Below the pieces are notes generated by a model. The model was not told the origin of the DNA. It did no database searches and saw only the letters and a list, made by a program, of their open reading frames with translations. Position numbers and translations under genes: made by a program. A stretch of DNA of 55,467 nucleotides from an uncultured Prevotellaceae bacterium (GTDB lineage: Bacteria; Bacteroidota; Bacteroidia; Bacteroidales; Bacteroidaceae), in NCBI GenBank assembly GCA_946186505.1, contig CAMHNI010000019.1, positions 1 to 55,467 of the forward strand, written 5' to 3'. Below, piece by piece: positions 34,901 through 43,378 of this stretch; position 1 is the first letter of the stretch; each line of letters starts with the position of its first letter.

Positions 34901-36170
34901 TATGATTGCCGATCGCATAGCCGCAGAAAAGACAGCCGCCTTTACCGCTGCTAAAATTGCTGAAGATGCCGAGGTAGTTGTTGGTGAACCTGTTGAACTG
35001 ACATTTGCTACCGGTCACAGCTGGACGCAGACCGTAGTGCGTACGCAAGACAATCAGCCCGCAACGAACGGTAACGGCACGGAGATGTGGCAGGCCACGG
35101 GTAACTATACCCAGACCGTCTCTGATCTGCCGAGCGGACTTTACAAGGTGAGCATCCAGGCCTTCTATCGCAATGGCGGTGCTGATGAATGTGTCACTCG
35201 TTACAATACGGGCTACAACACCGTTCTTGCCTACTTGGAAGCCAACGGCAGCAAGGCTCAGGTGAAGAGCTGGGCTGAAGACAAGGGTGAAGGCAATGAC
35301 CCCAACAGTATGGATCAAGCCAAGGCCAAGTTTGGTGATGGCAAGTACGTCAGCGAGACATACGCTTATGTTGGCGAGGATAGCTTGCTGAACCTGACAG
35401 TCTATAATCCCGCCTTCATCGGCAACGGCTGGTTCATCGTGGGCAATGTGAAATATGCAAAGGTGGATAATAAGATTCTCGCCGGTGATGCTAACCTCAG
35501 TGGCGACGTGACTGTTGGCGATGCCGTGCTGACTGTCAGCTTTGCACTTGAGAGAGAGAAGCCTACCGAGGATCAGAAGAAGGCTGCCGACATCAACAAC
35601 TCGAATACAATCACTATTGCCGATGCCGTGGGTATCGTCAACATCGCCTTGAGCGTGGAGCCTGAAGAACCTGCAGCCGCTCGCGGCTCTGAGACAGTCG
35701 TGAACTACCTGACGCAGGACGGCACTGAGATAGGACTGGTGAACACCACTGAGTTCGCTGGCTTCCAGATGGACGTGACACTCTGCGACGGTGCTATGCT
35801 CAGCGGCGTCAAGCTGACTGACCGTACACAGAACCTGACGCTGACCTACAGCCAGCTCTCGGCTGACACTTGGCGTATCGTTGCCCTGTCGCTCGACGGT
35901 TCGGTCATCAGCGGCAGCAACGGCTCGCTGCTCAGCCTTGACGTCATGGGGCAGGGTAGTGCCAGCGTCTCTCATGTAGAGTTCGCCGACCGTGCCGCCA
36001 ATGCCTATGAGCTGGGCTTCATTACGCCGACGGGCATCAGCACCCTATATAATAATAAGGTGGAGGGTGAGGTCTATACCGTCAGCGGTACCCGCACAGA
36101 CAGCATGAAGAAGGGCGTGAACGTTGTCCGTCAGGCCGACGGCAGCGTCAGCAAGGTGCTGGTAAAGTAA
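31926..36170 (+). CDS. Giant secreted protein with dockerin-type repeats and cohesin-like domain
   Basis: The 1414-residue protein has a signal peptide (cleavage near AWA-A, residue 26), beta domains to about 420, a helical FIVAR-like bundle (about 425-575), a carbohydrate-binding-like sandwich (IVNASFEEDGAIT, about 580-770), a second helical stretch, and further beta modules (about 855-1180). A dockerin type I-like pair follows at about 1186-1246: GDANLSGDVTVGDA and AADINNSNTITIADAVGIVNIAL, with Asp/Asn calcium ligands. Then comes a cohesin-like sandwich (about 1258-1370: EIGLVNTTEFAGFQMDVTL) and a 40-residue tail ending KVLVK. No catalytic domain is recognised. It is first of three paralogous genes spaced 36 and 40 bp apart. 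Domain names are family-level inference. Confidence 0.8.
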   Translation: MKKLFLKTLLTALVLLTGGVSSAWAATPTLKNSLEVAGYKAKAYYDFTTNTPAVLPTVAADKNLTFRSGYGLHNYGSGDRSASVSIPVSVGDLVVFETYISNPAASGAVTINVGTLNASLSSSTGFVCYSDVATAVESFTFNTPRYWGVRAALVMEKDASASTADYSITYKLGTETVKTSTGNAAVGSSVVTDASFFEGNVKYFRADGEEESFPIASSGNEFTVNVRQAETYNYTLLSSLGTTISSGSGVEGETVSVGYPRYQLQETDLYEAGVTNKEYRMPIALTENSASATVTYTKKYESVVFYAEAETLDGFTVSTKDNIPARASNALAAVASEDVEITTLPIGKYVVHGGVFTSKSKDFESVNFGVGNETFVAALTAGNLNELASEEYTLTSETAINFLGATSWADAQFDYIWIEKTGDLSEEEIAAAQLAAARQKLQEAIDVSKAINLDGLSEDQKSQFTAAINTYEALLTDETATAETIQTTTVELVAQAADLDNQAQTARETAKSELSTLIDEAEAIETEGMNGADALAAAITEAENVLNSTESKYQDYIDAKSALADAIDAFNAANEPAFDPATAIVNASFEEDGAITTSNKALTITGWTQSDPGNSYNNTGCYDASTNIPTQGTVAVTPSDGNYFLFFRHGWNGNGAPYTFTSNQATLPAGKYTLSADYKMVEGYDDSQKNTSSVTIMAKDGETVLGSAEGNVKTNVAGGGDYTYLNTADWSTVTATFALEEETSVNVVLSLYAGGQRRTDFCIDNVQLTYKTFEEAAAEELAAAKEALLNEIKQATSFETETRPEGTADYDEAITQAQAVYNSSDATVTDLENAKETLHSAEIAYLTANLPVAEGTYYIFNPLTKMFFGRGNAWGTSAVVGNYGVAINVTAEVSTEIPDGKYSLTSFDNNTYYGDDAWMYADAGGDRVRTYILDKVGNGVTMTNTNNNQLVYVYLKEDGDKYRVAGNAIKEDNYTDDAQTVWQFITPEAYNNMIADRIAAEKTAAFTAAKIAEDAEVVVGEPVELTFATGHSWTQTVVRTQDNQPATNGNGTEMWQATGNYTQTVSDLPSGLYKVSIQAFYRNGGADECVTRYNTGYNTVLAYLEANGSKAQVKSWAEDKGEGNDPNSMDQAKAKFGDGKYVSETYAYVGEDSLLNLTVYNPAFIGNGWFIVGNVKYAKVDNKILAGDANLSGDVTVGDAVLTVSFALEREKPTEDQKKAADINNSNTITIADAVGIVNIALSVEPEEPAAARGSETVVNYLTQDGTEIGLVNTTEFAGFQMDVTLCDGAMLSGVKLTDRTQNLTLTYSQLSADTWRIVALSLDGSVISGSNGSLLSLDVMGQGSASVSHVEFADRAANAYELGFITPTGISTLYNNKVEGEVYTVSGTRTDSMKKGVNVVRQADGSVSKVLVK
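35946..36073. repeat. 128-bp perfect direct repeat, copy 1
   Basis: Identical to 40344-40471 in the next gene. Both encode the end of the cohesin-like domain and the linker to the C-terminal tail. The following 97 bp are nearly identical, whereas the sequence just upstream diverges at third positions. Confidence 0.9.
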
Positions 36171-36206
36171 ACAACAGATAATAGTAACTAAAAGCAAAAT
36201 ACAAAT

Positions 36207-39200
36207 ATGATAAACAACAAAGCAATAAGCAAGTGGTTCTCCATGCTACTGCTGATGCTGGTTGCCGGTATAACGGGAGCGACTGCACAGTCGCTCTCCA
36301 TCGGCGCTGTCAGCATCAAGGCGGGCGAGACCGCCGATGTTACTGTCAGCCTGACTGACGGTCCTATCTATGGTATCCAGACCGACATCGTCCTGCCAAC
36401 GGGACTGACGGTGGTAGATAATTCTATCGTTTCCCTGCAAGAGGGTGTAAGCGCAGATGGCAACACCCTGGCTTCAGGCAACTATCGTGTAGCCGTTCTC
36501 TCAATGCCTGAGAGTGGCAGTGTCGTAGCCATCGCCAACGGCGAGGTATTCAAATTGACCGTACAGGCTGACGCCGACTTTGAGGGTGGTAGCTTGGCAC
36601 TCACAGGGACGGAGCTGACCACCACCACGGACGGCATGACGGTAACCGAGGTGGCAGAGGAGAATGAGCCGACTGTCGAGGTGACGGTCGAGGAAGAGGT
36701 TCCTGGAGTTCCTTCTGTAACATGGGCGATGGCTGACGGTGCTACCAGCACCGGTGTGGCTTCCCCCTCGACGCTTGCCACAGACATAACATGGTCTATG
36801 GGCAGCAATATTGTCATAGACGGAACACCTACGGGAACATACTTTGATAAGACGTTCACTCGTTTCACCAATACGAAAAAACTGGATAATGATAGAAGTA
36901 AAATTAACGATAACTATATAGAGTTCAAGTTTACACCGCAGGGTGGTGAATTCACTCCGACTAACGTAAGTTTCGATATCACGAAAGTAGGAACGGGCGA
37001 CCCAAACATCTGGGTCTATGTCATCGACGGCGCCGGCAAGACCATTACGCTTGGCGAGAACGTCACCATCCGAAAAAACAGCGAATCCACGCCCAGCGAG
37101 ACCCAAACCTTTGAGGTTAGCGGTGCTGCATCTTCCACAGGTTCGGTTGCCTTACGTATTTACATAGGAAAACTGGCTACCAATAAACAGGTAGGCATTG
37201 CTAATGTGGTAATCAGTGGAACAATCATCGGTGCTGATGATCCTGTGCTGTCAGCCACTAAGAATGTTGCCTTGAAGGTGACACCGTTCCAGCCTTCTGT
37301 TACTGGAACAATTGTTTTGACTGGTAAGAATCTTGCTGACGGCAACTACTCCGCTCCTGTCATTAATCTTGCTGGACTGACTATTGCTCCGGAAAACTTT
37401 ACTGTCGTTGACGGTGAGGTGAATCAGGAGTTCCTTTTGACCTATGCACCCACTGCAGATGTACCTCAGGCAGAAACCAACTTGACGTTTACAGTAGGTG
37501 AACTGACAGCTACCACAACCTTGAACTATCAAGCCCGTGTAACTGCGTACGAGCAGACCACTGTCAGCGAGGCTAAATCCTGGGATTGGGAGACTCTGAC
37601 TGAGACTGTTGAGCTGACGGCAGAAAGCGCCCCAAGTTATAATGACGAATTTGTGTTCCAGGAATTGGAAGAACAAATTAGTTTTGGTGAGTTCGATGCT
37701 CGTAGCATCGTTATCTCCAAAACCCAGTTTCCATCACGTAACAAGAAGTTCCAGAACGGTACTATTAAGTTTACGACCACTGTTCCGGGCGTTATTACCG
37801 TGGACTTCAGTGATACGGGCGCATCAGCAAGTAGTACTGCAGTTAATCGCTATTTGAACGTAAACGGTACGAATACCGAGTATTATGCAAAACGTAACGG
37901 TACAAGTGACCGCAAGGTGACTGGCGAGATTGTCGTAGCTGCTGGTGAAGTAGCTATAACGGGAATGGGTGAAGATGGAGAAACGCCTCAGGCTCTCTGC
38001 ATCTACAAGGTAACCTTTGAACCGAAGGAAATCGTCGCTCCCGCCGCCCCGACATTCAGCGTTAAGGCTGGTGAGTACGATGCTGCTCAGACCGTAGAAC
38101 TGGCTTGTGAGACTGAGGGTGCCACTATCTACTACACTGTGAACGGTGACGAGCCGACGGCAGAGAGTACGGAGTACACCGAGGCTATCACCATCAGTGA
38201 GACAACGACCATCAAGGCCATCGCCATCAAGGACGGCGTGCCCAGCGAGGTGGCAGAGGCTGCCTATACAATTATTATACCTGAGCCAACGGTTATTTAT
38301 ATCGAGACCGACCTGACGAGCCAGTTTACCGCATTGACGAATGTTACTAACTGGGTGAATGCTATTGGTGCTCCAACTATGGCTTATGCAGGATGGGCTG
38401 CTCCTAAGGTGACCGTCAATGGCGAAGAGACAGCATTGGTGGAAAGCTATGGCGAAGGACAGGAGTTCAAGCAGAAGACAGGTGATGTGATGTATCAGAC
38501 TATTACTGGTCTGGCCCCCGGCACTTATGCTATTGAGTTGTACGGCGCTGCTTGTTTGACAGAAGGACGCAGCGGTATGACTACCGACTTTACTGAGGGT
38601 GACGAGCAGGCACTACACGGCGCTTATCTGTATGCACAGAGCGGTGAGCAGCTGGTGAAGACCTACATCCCTTGTCTGATAGAGTCTAATATGAATAGCC
38701 GCGGCGGCGAAGAGGCTATTCCTACGGCTAAGCTTGAAGGCGTTGTGGTTGGAGCTGATGGTTCTGTGAAGGTGGGTATCTACAAGGAACTCGGATTGAC
38801 AAACTGGCATTTTGTGCAGCTGAAGAGTGTCATTGCTCAGGTGAATGCCTTCGACCTGCTGGCCTCATACAAAGCCCAGGCAGCTGATCTGCTTGAGCAG
38901 GACATGAACGCTGGCGTAAAGAGTACCCTGCAGGTCAGCAATGAGATTGAGGAGAGCGACCTCACCGAGGAGAACGCCAAGGAGCTGCTTGATGAGTTTG
39001 GTGCTAATATCGATGCTGCTACAAAGTCGATTGCGCTCTACGCTAAGCTGCCCGACATGAAGACACAGGCGGAGGATTTGCTTAACAGTAAGATGAATGC
39101 TGATGTGAAGAGCACCCTGCAGAACTGCTATGATACTGATTTCGATACACTGCCTTCCGAGGAACAGGAAAATAGCATCAACGCTTTCCAAGAGGCTATC

Positions 39201-40568
39201 GACAATGCTAGGGAGAGTATGCTTGCTTACTCTCATTTACGGAGTCAGCTGGATATTCTGAAGGAGGCCCTTGCTGGCACTAATGTGTATGCACCGGGAA
39301 ACTATGAAGATTGTCAGACTCTCGTTGAAACAAACGAGCCGGCTTACGAGAACGGTACAATAACCACGGAGGATGCAGCCAATTTCTATATCGGCGAGCG
39401 CAATATAGGTTATCTTCCTGCACTGCTTATTGGCCTCTGGTCATCCGATATCGAAAATATTCCTTATGTCAACACCTGGTCAGAGGAAGCCACGGATGGC
39501 GACATCCCATTCGGAACGCCGTTCTTGGAATACTGGACGGGAGATGGCTACTTAGCTGCCAACACCCTGACTGCCGAGATGGGTGGTCTGGAGCCTGGTG
39601 ACATCTATACAGTCACGGCACTGGTGCGTGTGCAGCAGATGAATGATGATGCCATCCAAGGCATTACCCTACAGGTGAACGACGGCGATGCTGTAGCCAT
39701 TCAGGGCGACTGCGTCAATGCCGATGAGCACCTCTACCTGGCATCTTACTCTGCTACGGGTGTCGTTGGTGACGACGGTGTGCTGTACATCAAGTTCAAA
39801 GTGGCAGATGATAACAACGTGAAGTGGCTGGCCCTCAAGAACGTGTGGTTCGAGAAGACGGGCGAGACTATCACTCAAGGCGATGCCAACCTTGACGGTG
39901 AGGTGACTGTCACTGACGCTTCACTGGCCGTTAACTTTGCCCTTGGAGTGGAGGAACCCACTGAAGAACAGTTCAAGGCTGCTGATATTAACAAGTCGGA
40001 TGACATCACAGTGAGCGATGCCGTTGGTATAGCTTACATCGCACTCAGTTTTGGCGGCGATCCGGATATGAGCGCAGCTCGTAATGCAGAGCCGCAGGTG
40101 AACTACCTGACACAGGATGATACTCATATTGGCTTGGTGAACAGTACCGCCTTTGCAGGATTCCAGATGGACGTGACGCTCAGTAACGGTGCAGTTCTCA
40201 ATGGTGTGAGACTTGCCGACCGTGCTCAGAGTCTGACATTGGTTTATAACCAACTCTCAAGTGACACGTGGCGTATCGTAGCCTTGTCGTATGACGGTCG
40301 TACCATCAGTGGCAACGACGGATTGCTGCTCAGCCTCGACATTATGGGGCAGGGTAGTGCCAGCGTCTCTCATGTAGAGTTCGCCGACCGTGCCGCCAAT
40401 GCCTATGAGCTGGGCTTCATTACGCCGACGGGCATCAGCACCCTATATAATAATAAGGTGGAGGGTGAGGTTTATACCGTCAGCGGTACCCGCACAGGCA
40501 GCATGAAGAAGGGCGTGAACGTCGTCCGTCAGGCTGACGGCAAGGTCAGCAAGGTGCTGGTAAAGTAA
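36207..40568 (+). CDS. Giant secreted protein with N- and C-terminal cohesin-like domains and dockerin repeats
   Basis: The 1453-residue protein has a signal peptide (MINNKAISKWFSMLLLMLVA to ATAQ28). Residues about 28-165 form a cohesin-like sandwich (SIKAGETADVTVSLTDGPIY, then GIQTDIVLPTGLTV). Beta domains follow to about 610, then a chitobiase C-terminal-like module at about 612-690 (ATIYYTVNGDEPTAESTEY), a carbohydrate-binding-like domain (about 697-880), helical repeats, and another sandwich (about 1090-1215). Dockerin-type repeats lie at about 1223-1285 (GDANLDGEVTVTDA, AADINKSDDITVSDA), then a second cohesin-like domain (about 1298-1415) and the KVLVK tail. No enzyme motif is seen. The presence of both partner-type modules in one chain suggests assembly, unproven. 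Confidence 0.8.
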   Translation: MINNKAISKWFSMLLLMLVAGITGATAQSLSIGAVSIKAGETADVTVSLTDGPIYGIQTDIVLPTGLTVVDNSIVSLQEGVSADGNTLASGNYRVAVLSMPESGSVVAIANGEVFKLTVQADADFEGGSLALTGTELTTTTDGMTVTEVAEENEPTVEVTVEEEVPGVPSVTWAMADGATSTGVASPSTLATDITWSMGSNIVIDGTPTGTYFDKTFTRFTNTKKLDNDRSKINDNYIEFKFTPQGGEFTPTNVSFDITKVGTGDPNIWVYVIDGAGKTITLGENVTIRKNSESTPSETQTFEVSGAASSTGSVALRIYIGKLATNKQVGIANVVISGTIIGADDPVLSATKNVALKVTPFQPSVTGTIVLTGKNLADGNYSAPVINLAGLTIAPENFTVVDGEVNQEFLLTYAPTADVPQAETNLTFTVGELTATTTLNYQARVTAYEQTTVSEAKSWDWETLTETVELTAESAPSYNDEFVFQELEEQISFGEFDARSIVISKTQFPSRNKKFQNGTIKFTTTVPGVITVDFSDTGASASSTAVNRYLNVNGTNTEYYAKRNGTSDRKVTGEIVVAAGEVAITGMGEDGETPQALCIYKVTFEPKEIVAPAAPTFSVKAGEYDAAQTVELACETEGATIYYTVNGDEPTAESTEYTEAITISETTTIKAIAIKDGVPSEVAEAAYTIIIPEPTVIYIETDLTSQFTALTNVTNWVNAIGAPTMAYAGWAAPKVTVNGEETALVESYGEGQEFKQKTGDVMYQTITGLAPGTYAIELYGAACLTEGRSGMTTDFTEGDEQALHGAYLYAQSGEQLVKTYIPCLIESNMNSRGGEEAIPTAKLEGVVVGADGSVKVGIYKELGLTNWHFVQLKSVIAQVNAFDLLASYKAQAADLLEQDMNAGVKSTLQVSNEIEESDLTEENAKELLDEFGANIDAATKSIALYAKLPDMKTQAEDLLNSKMNADVKSTLQNCYDTDFDTLPSEEQENSINAFQEAIDNARESMLAYSHLRSQLDILKEALAGTNVYAPGNYEDCQTLVETNEPAYENGTITTEDAANFYIGERNIGYLPALLIGLWSSDIENIPYVNTWSEEATDGDIPFGTPFLEYWTGDGYLAANTLTAEMGGLEPGDIYTVTALVRVQQMNDDAIQGITLQVNDGDAVAIQGDCVNADEHLYLASYSATGVVGDDGVLYIKFKVADDNNVKWLALKNVWFEKTGETITQGDANLDGEVTVTDASLAVNFALGVEEPTEEQFKAADINKSDDITVSDAVGIAYIALSFGGDPDMSAARNAEPQVNYLTQDDTHIGLVNSTAFAGFQMDVTLSNGAVLNGVRLADRAQSLTLVYNQLSSDTWRIVALSYDGRTISGNDGLLLSLDIMGQGSASVSHVEFADRAANAYELGFITPTGISTLYNNKVEGEVYTVSGTRTGSMKKGVNVVRQADGKVSKVLVK
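40344..40471. repeat. 128-bp perfect direct repeat, copy 2
   Basis: Second copy of 35946-36073, at the equivalent place of the paralogous gene. Such identity between otherwise diverged paralogues points to recent gene conversion. Confidence 0.9.
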
Positions 40569-40608
40569 ACAATAAACATATTATTAATTTAAAGAAACCA
40601 AAAGCTAT

Positions 40609-42987
40609 ATGAATAATAAGAAATCAATAACAAAGTGGTTTGCTATGCTGCTGGTGATGTTGGTGGCTGGTGTGAGCAGTGCTGTAGCGCAGTCGCTCAC
40701 GCTTGATGATTTCAGCATCAAGGCAGGTGAAACCAAAGAGGTTGTCATCAGCCTGACCCCGGCTGCAGACCAGACCATCTATGGTGTGCAGACCGATGTG
40801 AAGCTTAGTGACGGTCTGACGCTTAATACCGAATCCTGTGTCTCGGTACACACCACAATAAAGAATCTGTTTAAGAATACCTTTGCGTCTGGTGTTACCC
40901 GCTTTATCATGGTGTCGGTTGATGACGGCACTGCAGTCGCTACAACGGCAGAGGTTGTAGAGGTGATAAAGTTGAGCATTACAGCTGAAAACTATTTCAC
41001 TGGTGGTACGGTGACGTTGGGCAACATACGGCTCACGACAAGTACCGCTGGTGAGGAGAAGAAACTCGATGATGTCGTCACAACTGTCACGGCTGATGTG
41101 ACTGGCGAGGAACTGGAATCAGTCATTCCCGAGACGTATGAATACACAGATGATGTGGAAATGACAAAGACGGTTTATAAGCTCTCGCGAATTAACCTCA
41201 TCAAGAACGGTAGCTTCGAGTATGAGAATAGGCTTGACGGCTGGAAGACTATCAATTATTCCACCGATGCTGTGGCCAGCAATTTTACACTTAAACAGAC
41301 GGGTGGTGTTGGTGACGGTGCTTACATCACTACCAATGGTGCAGGAGTTAGTAGCGAAAAAACCTTGCGCCGGTCTATGGCTGTAGAAGCTGGTAAGACC
41401 TATTATTTCATGGTTTACACCAGCGGTAAGGCACCTGATAGTAATAATTTCGAGTATAACGCTCTCTTCAAAATGACTAATGCAGCGACAGAGGACGGCG
41501 TGTTGAAACAGTTCGAATGGCCACAGGGGGCAGGAAACACTGCGACAGAGTGGTCGAAAACGGAATATGTGTTTACGGCAGATGAAAGTCACCCTTTTGT
41601 CGGTGTACGCATGGGCTGGAATTCTTCTACGAAATTCGATAACTTCGTGCTCGTTGAGGCTACTCCTTCTGGGGAGTATGACCTCTCCGCTACTGCTGAG
41701 GACTATGCTGCCCTGAACGAGGCTATTGAGGCTGCTCCAACTTTGGGCTTTCTTGCTGGTGAGGCTGCACCGTACAATAATGTGGATGCAGTAAAGGCCC
41801 TTGCTGCAGCCAAGGCTATCGACCAGACTGTGAAGAACTGGGCTACGACCGTGCAGGAAGTGACGGAGGCACTGACATCTGCCGCATGGGTTACTAATAT
41901 TGAGGAGGTGAACGCTATCTATGATGGCTCGTTTAAGCATGACTATAGCGGTCAGACTGGAAATGTACAGCCTATTGGTTGGCATGGCGTGGGAAATTTG
42001 GATAATGCTACAAATGTGCGTTATATGTCAGGTTCAAGTAATGCTGGTCTTACGGCTACTTCGAATGGAACGGCTTTGTTTGCAAAGTTCACCGCATTAT
42101 ATGGTACAGAAGCTGGATATACTTTGCCATTGAAGGCGGGTGTTTATTCCCTTAAATTTGTATATGGCGGCTGGAATGAACAGGGAACTCGTGACATCAA
42201 GTTTTATAATGATGAAAACACAGCGACGGTGTCACCTGCCAAAGTGACGGCAAAAGACAATAAAGCTCATACGACCGCCTCTTCATGGTCAACGTATGAG
42301 GGAATTATCGAAGTGCCTGCTGACGGAAACTATATCTTCTCATTATATCGTCAGAATACAACTAGCCAAAATCAGATTGTCATTTCTGATATTGAACTTT
42401 ATTCTGTACCCAAGACCTCAGTCGCGATGGTCGTAACCGATGCCAAGTGGGCTACGTTCGTTGCTCCGTTCGACGTGACGATTCCTGAGGGTGTGACGGC
42501 TTATACCGTTGACGGCGTTGGCGAGAATAATGAGTTGACGCTGACTCTTGTGACGACAACCATTGCGGCCAATACGCCGGTGGTGCTTTATAGCGAGAGC
42601 ACTGTGAATGAGACAGTGAAGGGTGTGGCCCAGTCTGACGAGAATCCTACCGCTGGCTTGCTTACTGGTACCTATGCTGAGATTGATGCTCAGGATGGAT
42701 GGTATATCCTACAGAACCACGAAGGTACTGTTGCTTTCTATCGTGTAGATACTCAATCGGCACAGCCGAAAGTTCCTGAAAACCGTGCTTATCTGACAGT
42801 GTCGGGTGAAGCCCGTGCCTACTACCTCGGTGGCGGTGAGGCTACGGCCATCAGCACGCTGAAGGCTCTGACGTGCGGCGATGCCGAGATCTACGACATG
42901 AACGGTCACCGCCAGGCGAAGCTGCAGAAGGGTGTGAACATCATCCGCACTAAGGATGGCCAGACACGCAAGGTGATGGTGAAGTAA
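40609..42987 (+). CDS. Secreted protein with N-terminal cohesin-like domain, no dockerin
   Basis: The 792-residue protein has a signal peptide nearly identical in style to its neighbour (MNNKKSITKWFAMLLVMLVA to AVAQ28) and a cohesin-like domain (about 29-165: FSIKAGETKEVVISL, TIYGVQTDVKLSDGLTL). A CBM4-like sandwich follows (about 196-365: NLIKNGSFEYENRLDGW and GWNSSTKFDNFVLVEA), then a helical linker, a second binding-like domain (about 434-600: YDGSFKHDYSGQT), a beta region (about 605-750) and a tail ending TRKVMVK. Unlike the two upstream paralogues it lacks the calcium repeats. Its stop runs directly into a hexamer repeat array. Confidence 0.8.
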   Translation: MNNKKSITKWFAMLLVMLVAGVSSAVAQSLTLDDFSIKAGETKEVVISLTPAADQTIYGVQTDVKLSDGLTLNTESCVSVHTTIKNLFKNTFASGVTRFIMVSVDDGTAVATTAEVVEVIKLSITAENYFTGGTVTLGNIRLTTSTAGEEKKLDDVVTTVTADVTGEELESVIPETYEYTDDVEMTKTVYKLSRINLIKNGSFEYENRLDGWKTINYSTDAVASNFTLKQTGGVGDGAYITTNGAGVSSEKTLRRSMAVEAGKTYYFMVYTSGKAPDSNNFEYNALFKMTNAATEDGVLKQFEWPQGAGNTATEWSKTEYVFTADESHPFVGVRMGWNSSTKFDNFVLVEATPSGEYDLSATAEDYAALNEAIEAAPTLGFLAGEAAPYNNVDAVKALAAAKAIDQTVKNWATTVQEVTEALTSAAWVTNIEEVNAIYDGSFKHDYSGQTGNVQPIGWHGVGNLDNATNVRYMSGSSNAGLTATSNGTALFAKFTALYGTEAGYTLPLKAGVYSLKFVYGGWNEQGTRDIKFYNDENTATVSPAKVTAKDNKAHTTASSWSTYEGIIEVPADGNYIFSLYRQNTTSQNQIVISDIELYSVPKTSVAMVVTDAKWATFVAPFDVTIPEGVTAYTVDGVGENNELTLTLVTTTIAANTPVVLYSESTVNETVKGVAQSDENPTAGLLTGTYAEIDAQDGWYILQNHEGTVAFYRVDTQSAQPKVPENRAYLTVSGEARAYYLGGGEATAISTLKALTCGDAEIYDMNGHRQAKLQKGVNIIRTKDGQTRKVMVK

Positions 42988-43040
42988 CGTGAACGAAAAC
43001 GTGAACGTGAACGAAAACGAAAACCAAAACGAAAAAGAAA
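42987..43040. repeat. Hexamer array (ACGWRA-type) of nine units
   Basis: Nine consecutive 6-bp units, mostly ACGTGA or ACGAAA with two variants (ACCAAA, AAGAAA), fill the whole spacer from the stop codon to just before ATG 43045. The purine-rich end GAAAAAGAAAAG may help ribosome loading. Confidence 0.88.
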
Positions 43041-43044
43041 AGTT

Positions 43045-43215
43045 ATGAAAAAGAAATATTTGAAGCCAGAAGCCCTTGTGGAGGTTGTTGAGATGGAGCG
43101 GAGCGTGATGCTTGCTGCGAGCGACTCTCCTGCAACCAATGACCCTGCACTGGGCCGTGAGTTCGACAACCAGGACTTTGCCAATGAGATAATTTTCATT
43201 GATATGCTCCAGTAA
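43045..43215 (+). CDS. 56-residue peptide gene, MKKKYLKPEALVEVVEM type
   Basis: The peptide runs MKKKYLKPEALVEVVEMERS, then VMLAASDSPATNDPALGREF and an acidic end finishing IIFIDMLQ. It has the MKK-Y-x-x-P-x-x-x-V-x-x-x start and the hydrophobic LLAAS-like centre seen in many short, poorly characterised Bacteroidales proteins, recalled from general knowledge. A basic amphipathic leader, a small-residue junction and an acidic tail resemble a precursor peptide, but no modification enzyme is nearby. It is last in the dockerin operon and a terminator follows 24 bp later. Confidence 0.7.
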   Translation: MKKKYLKPEALVEVVEMERSVMLAASDSPATNDPALGREFDNQDFANEIIFIDMLQ

Positions 43216-43238
43216 CACTGTACTGACCCTATAACCGG

Positions 43239-43270
43239 ACGGTTGCACCAGGTTTACTTGGTGCAACCGT
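43239..43270 (+). terminator. Terminator of the dockerin operon
   Basis: A 12-bp perfect stem ACGGTTGCACCA (43239-43250) / TGGTGCAACCGT (43259-43270) with an 8-nt loop, followed by TATTTTT. Confidence 0.92.
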
Positions 43271-43338
43271 TATTTTTGATTACGTAAGCAAAAGGCTGGG
43301 ATAATACACACTGCTTTCTGCGGATTTATGTTCGCATT

Positions 43339-43370
43339 TTTGTTCAGTTCGCTTTTTTTTCGTAACTTTG
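43339..43370 (+). promoter_or_regulatory. Promoter of the LysE-type gene
   Basis: TTTG (43339-43342), 20 bp, TAACTTTG (43363-43370), only eight bases before ATG 43379, so the message is nearly leaderless. Confidence 0.75.
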
Positions 43371-43378
43371 CACCCGAT

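Noticed and set aside
34437..35975. 512-codon open frame antisense to the first dockerin protein
   Set aside because: It is a codon-bias shadow of a GC-richer gene; no domain or promoter supports it.
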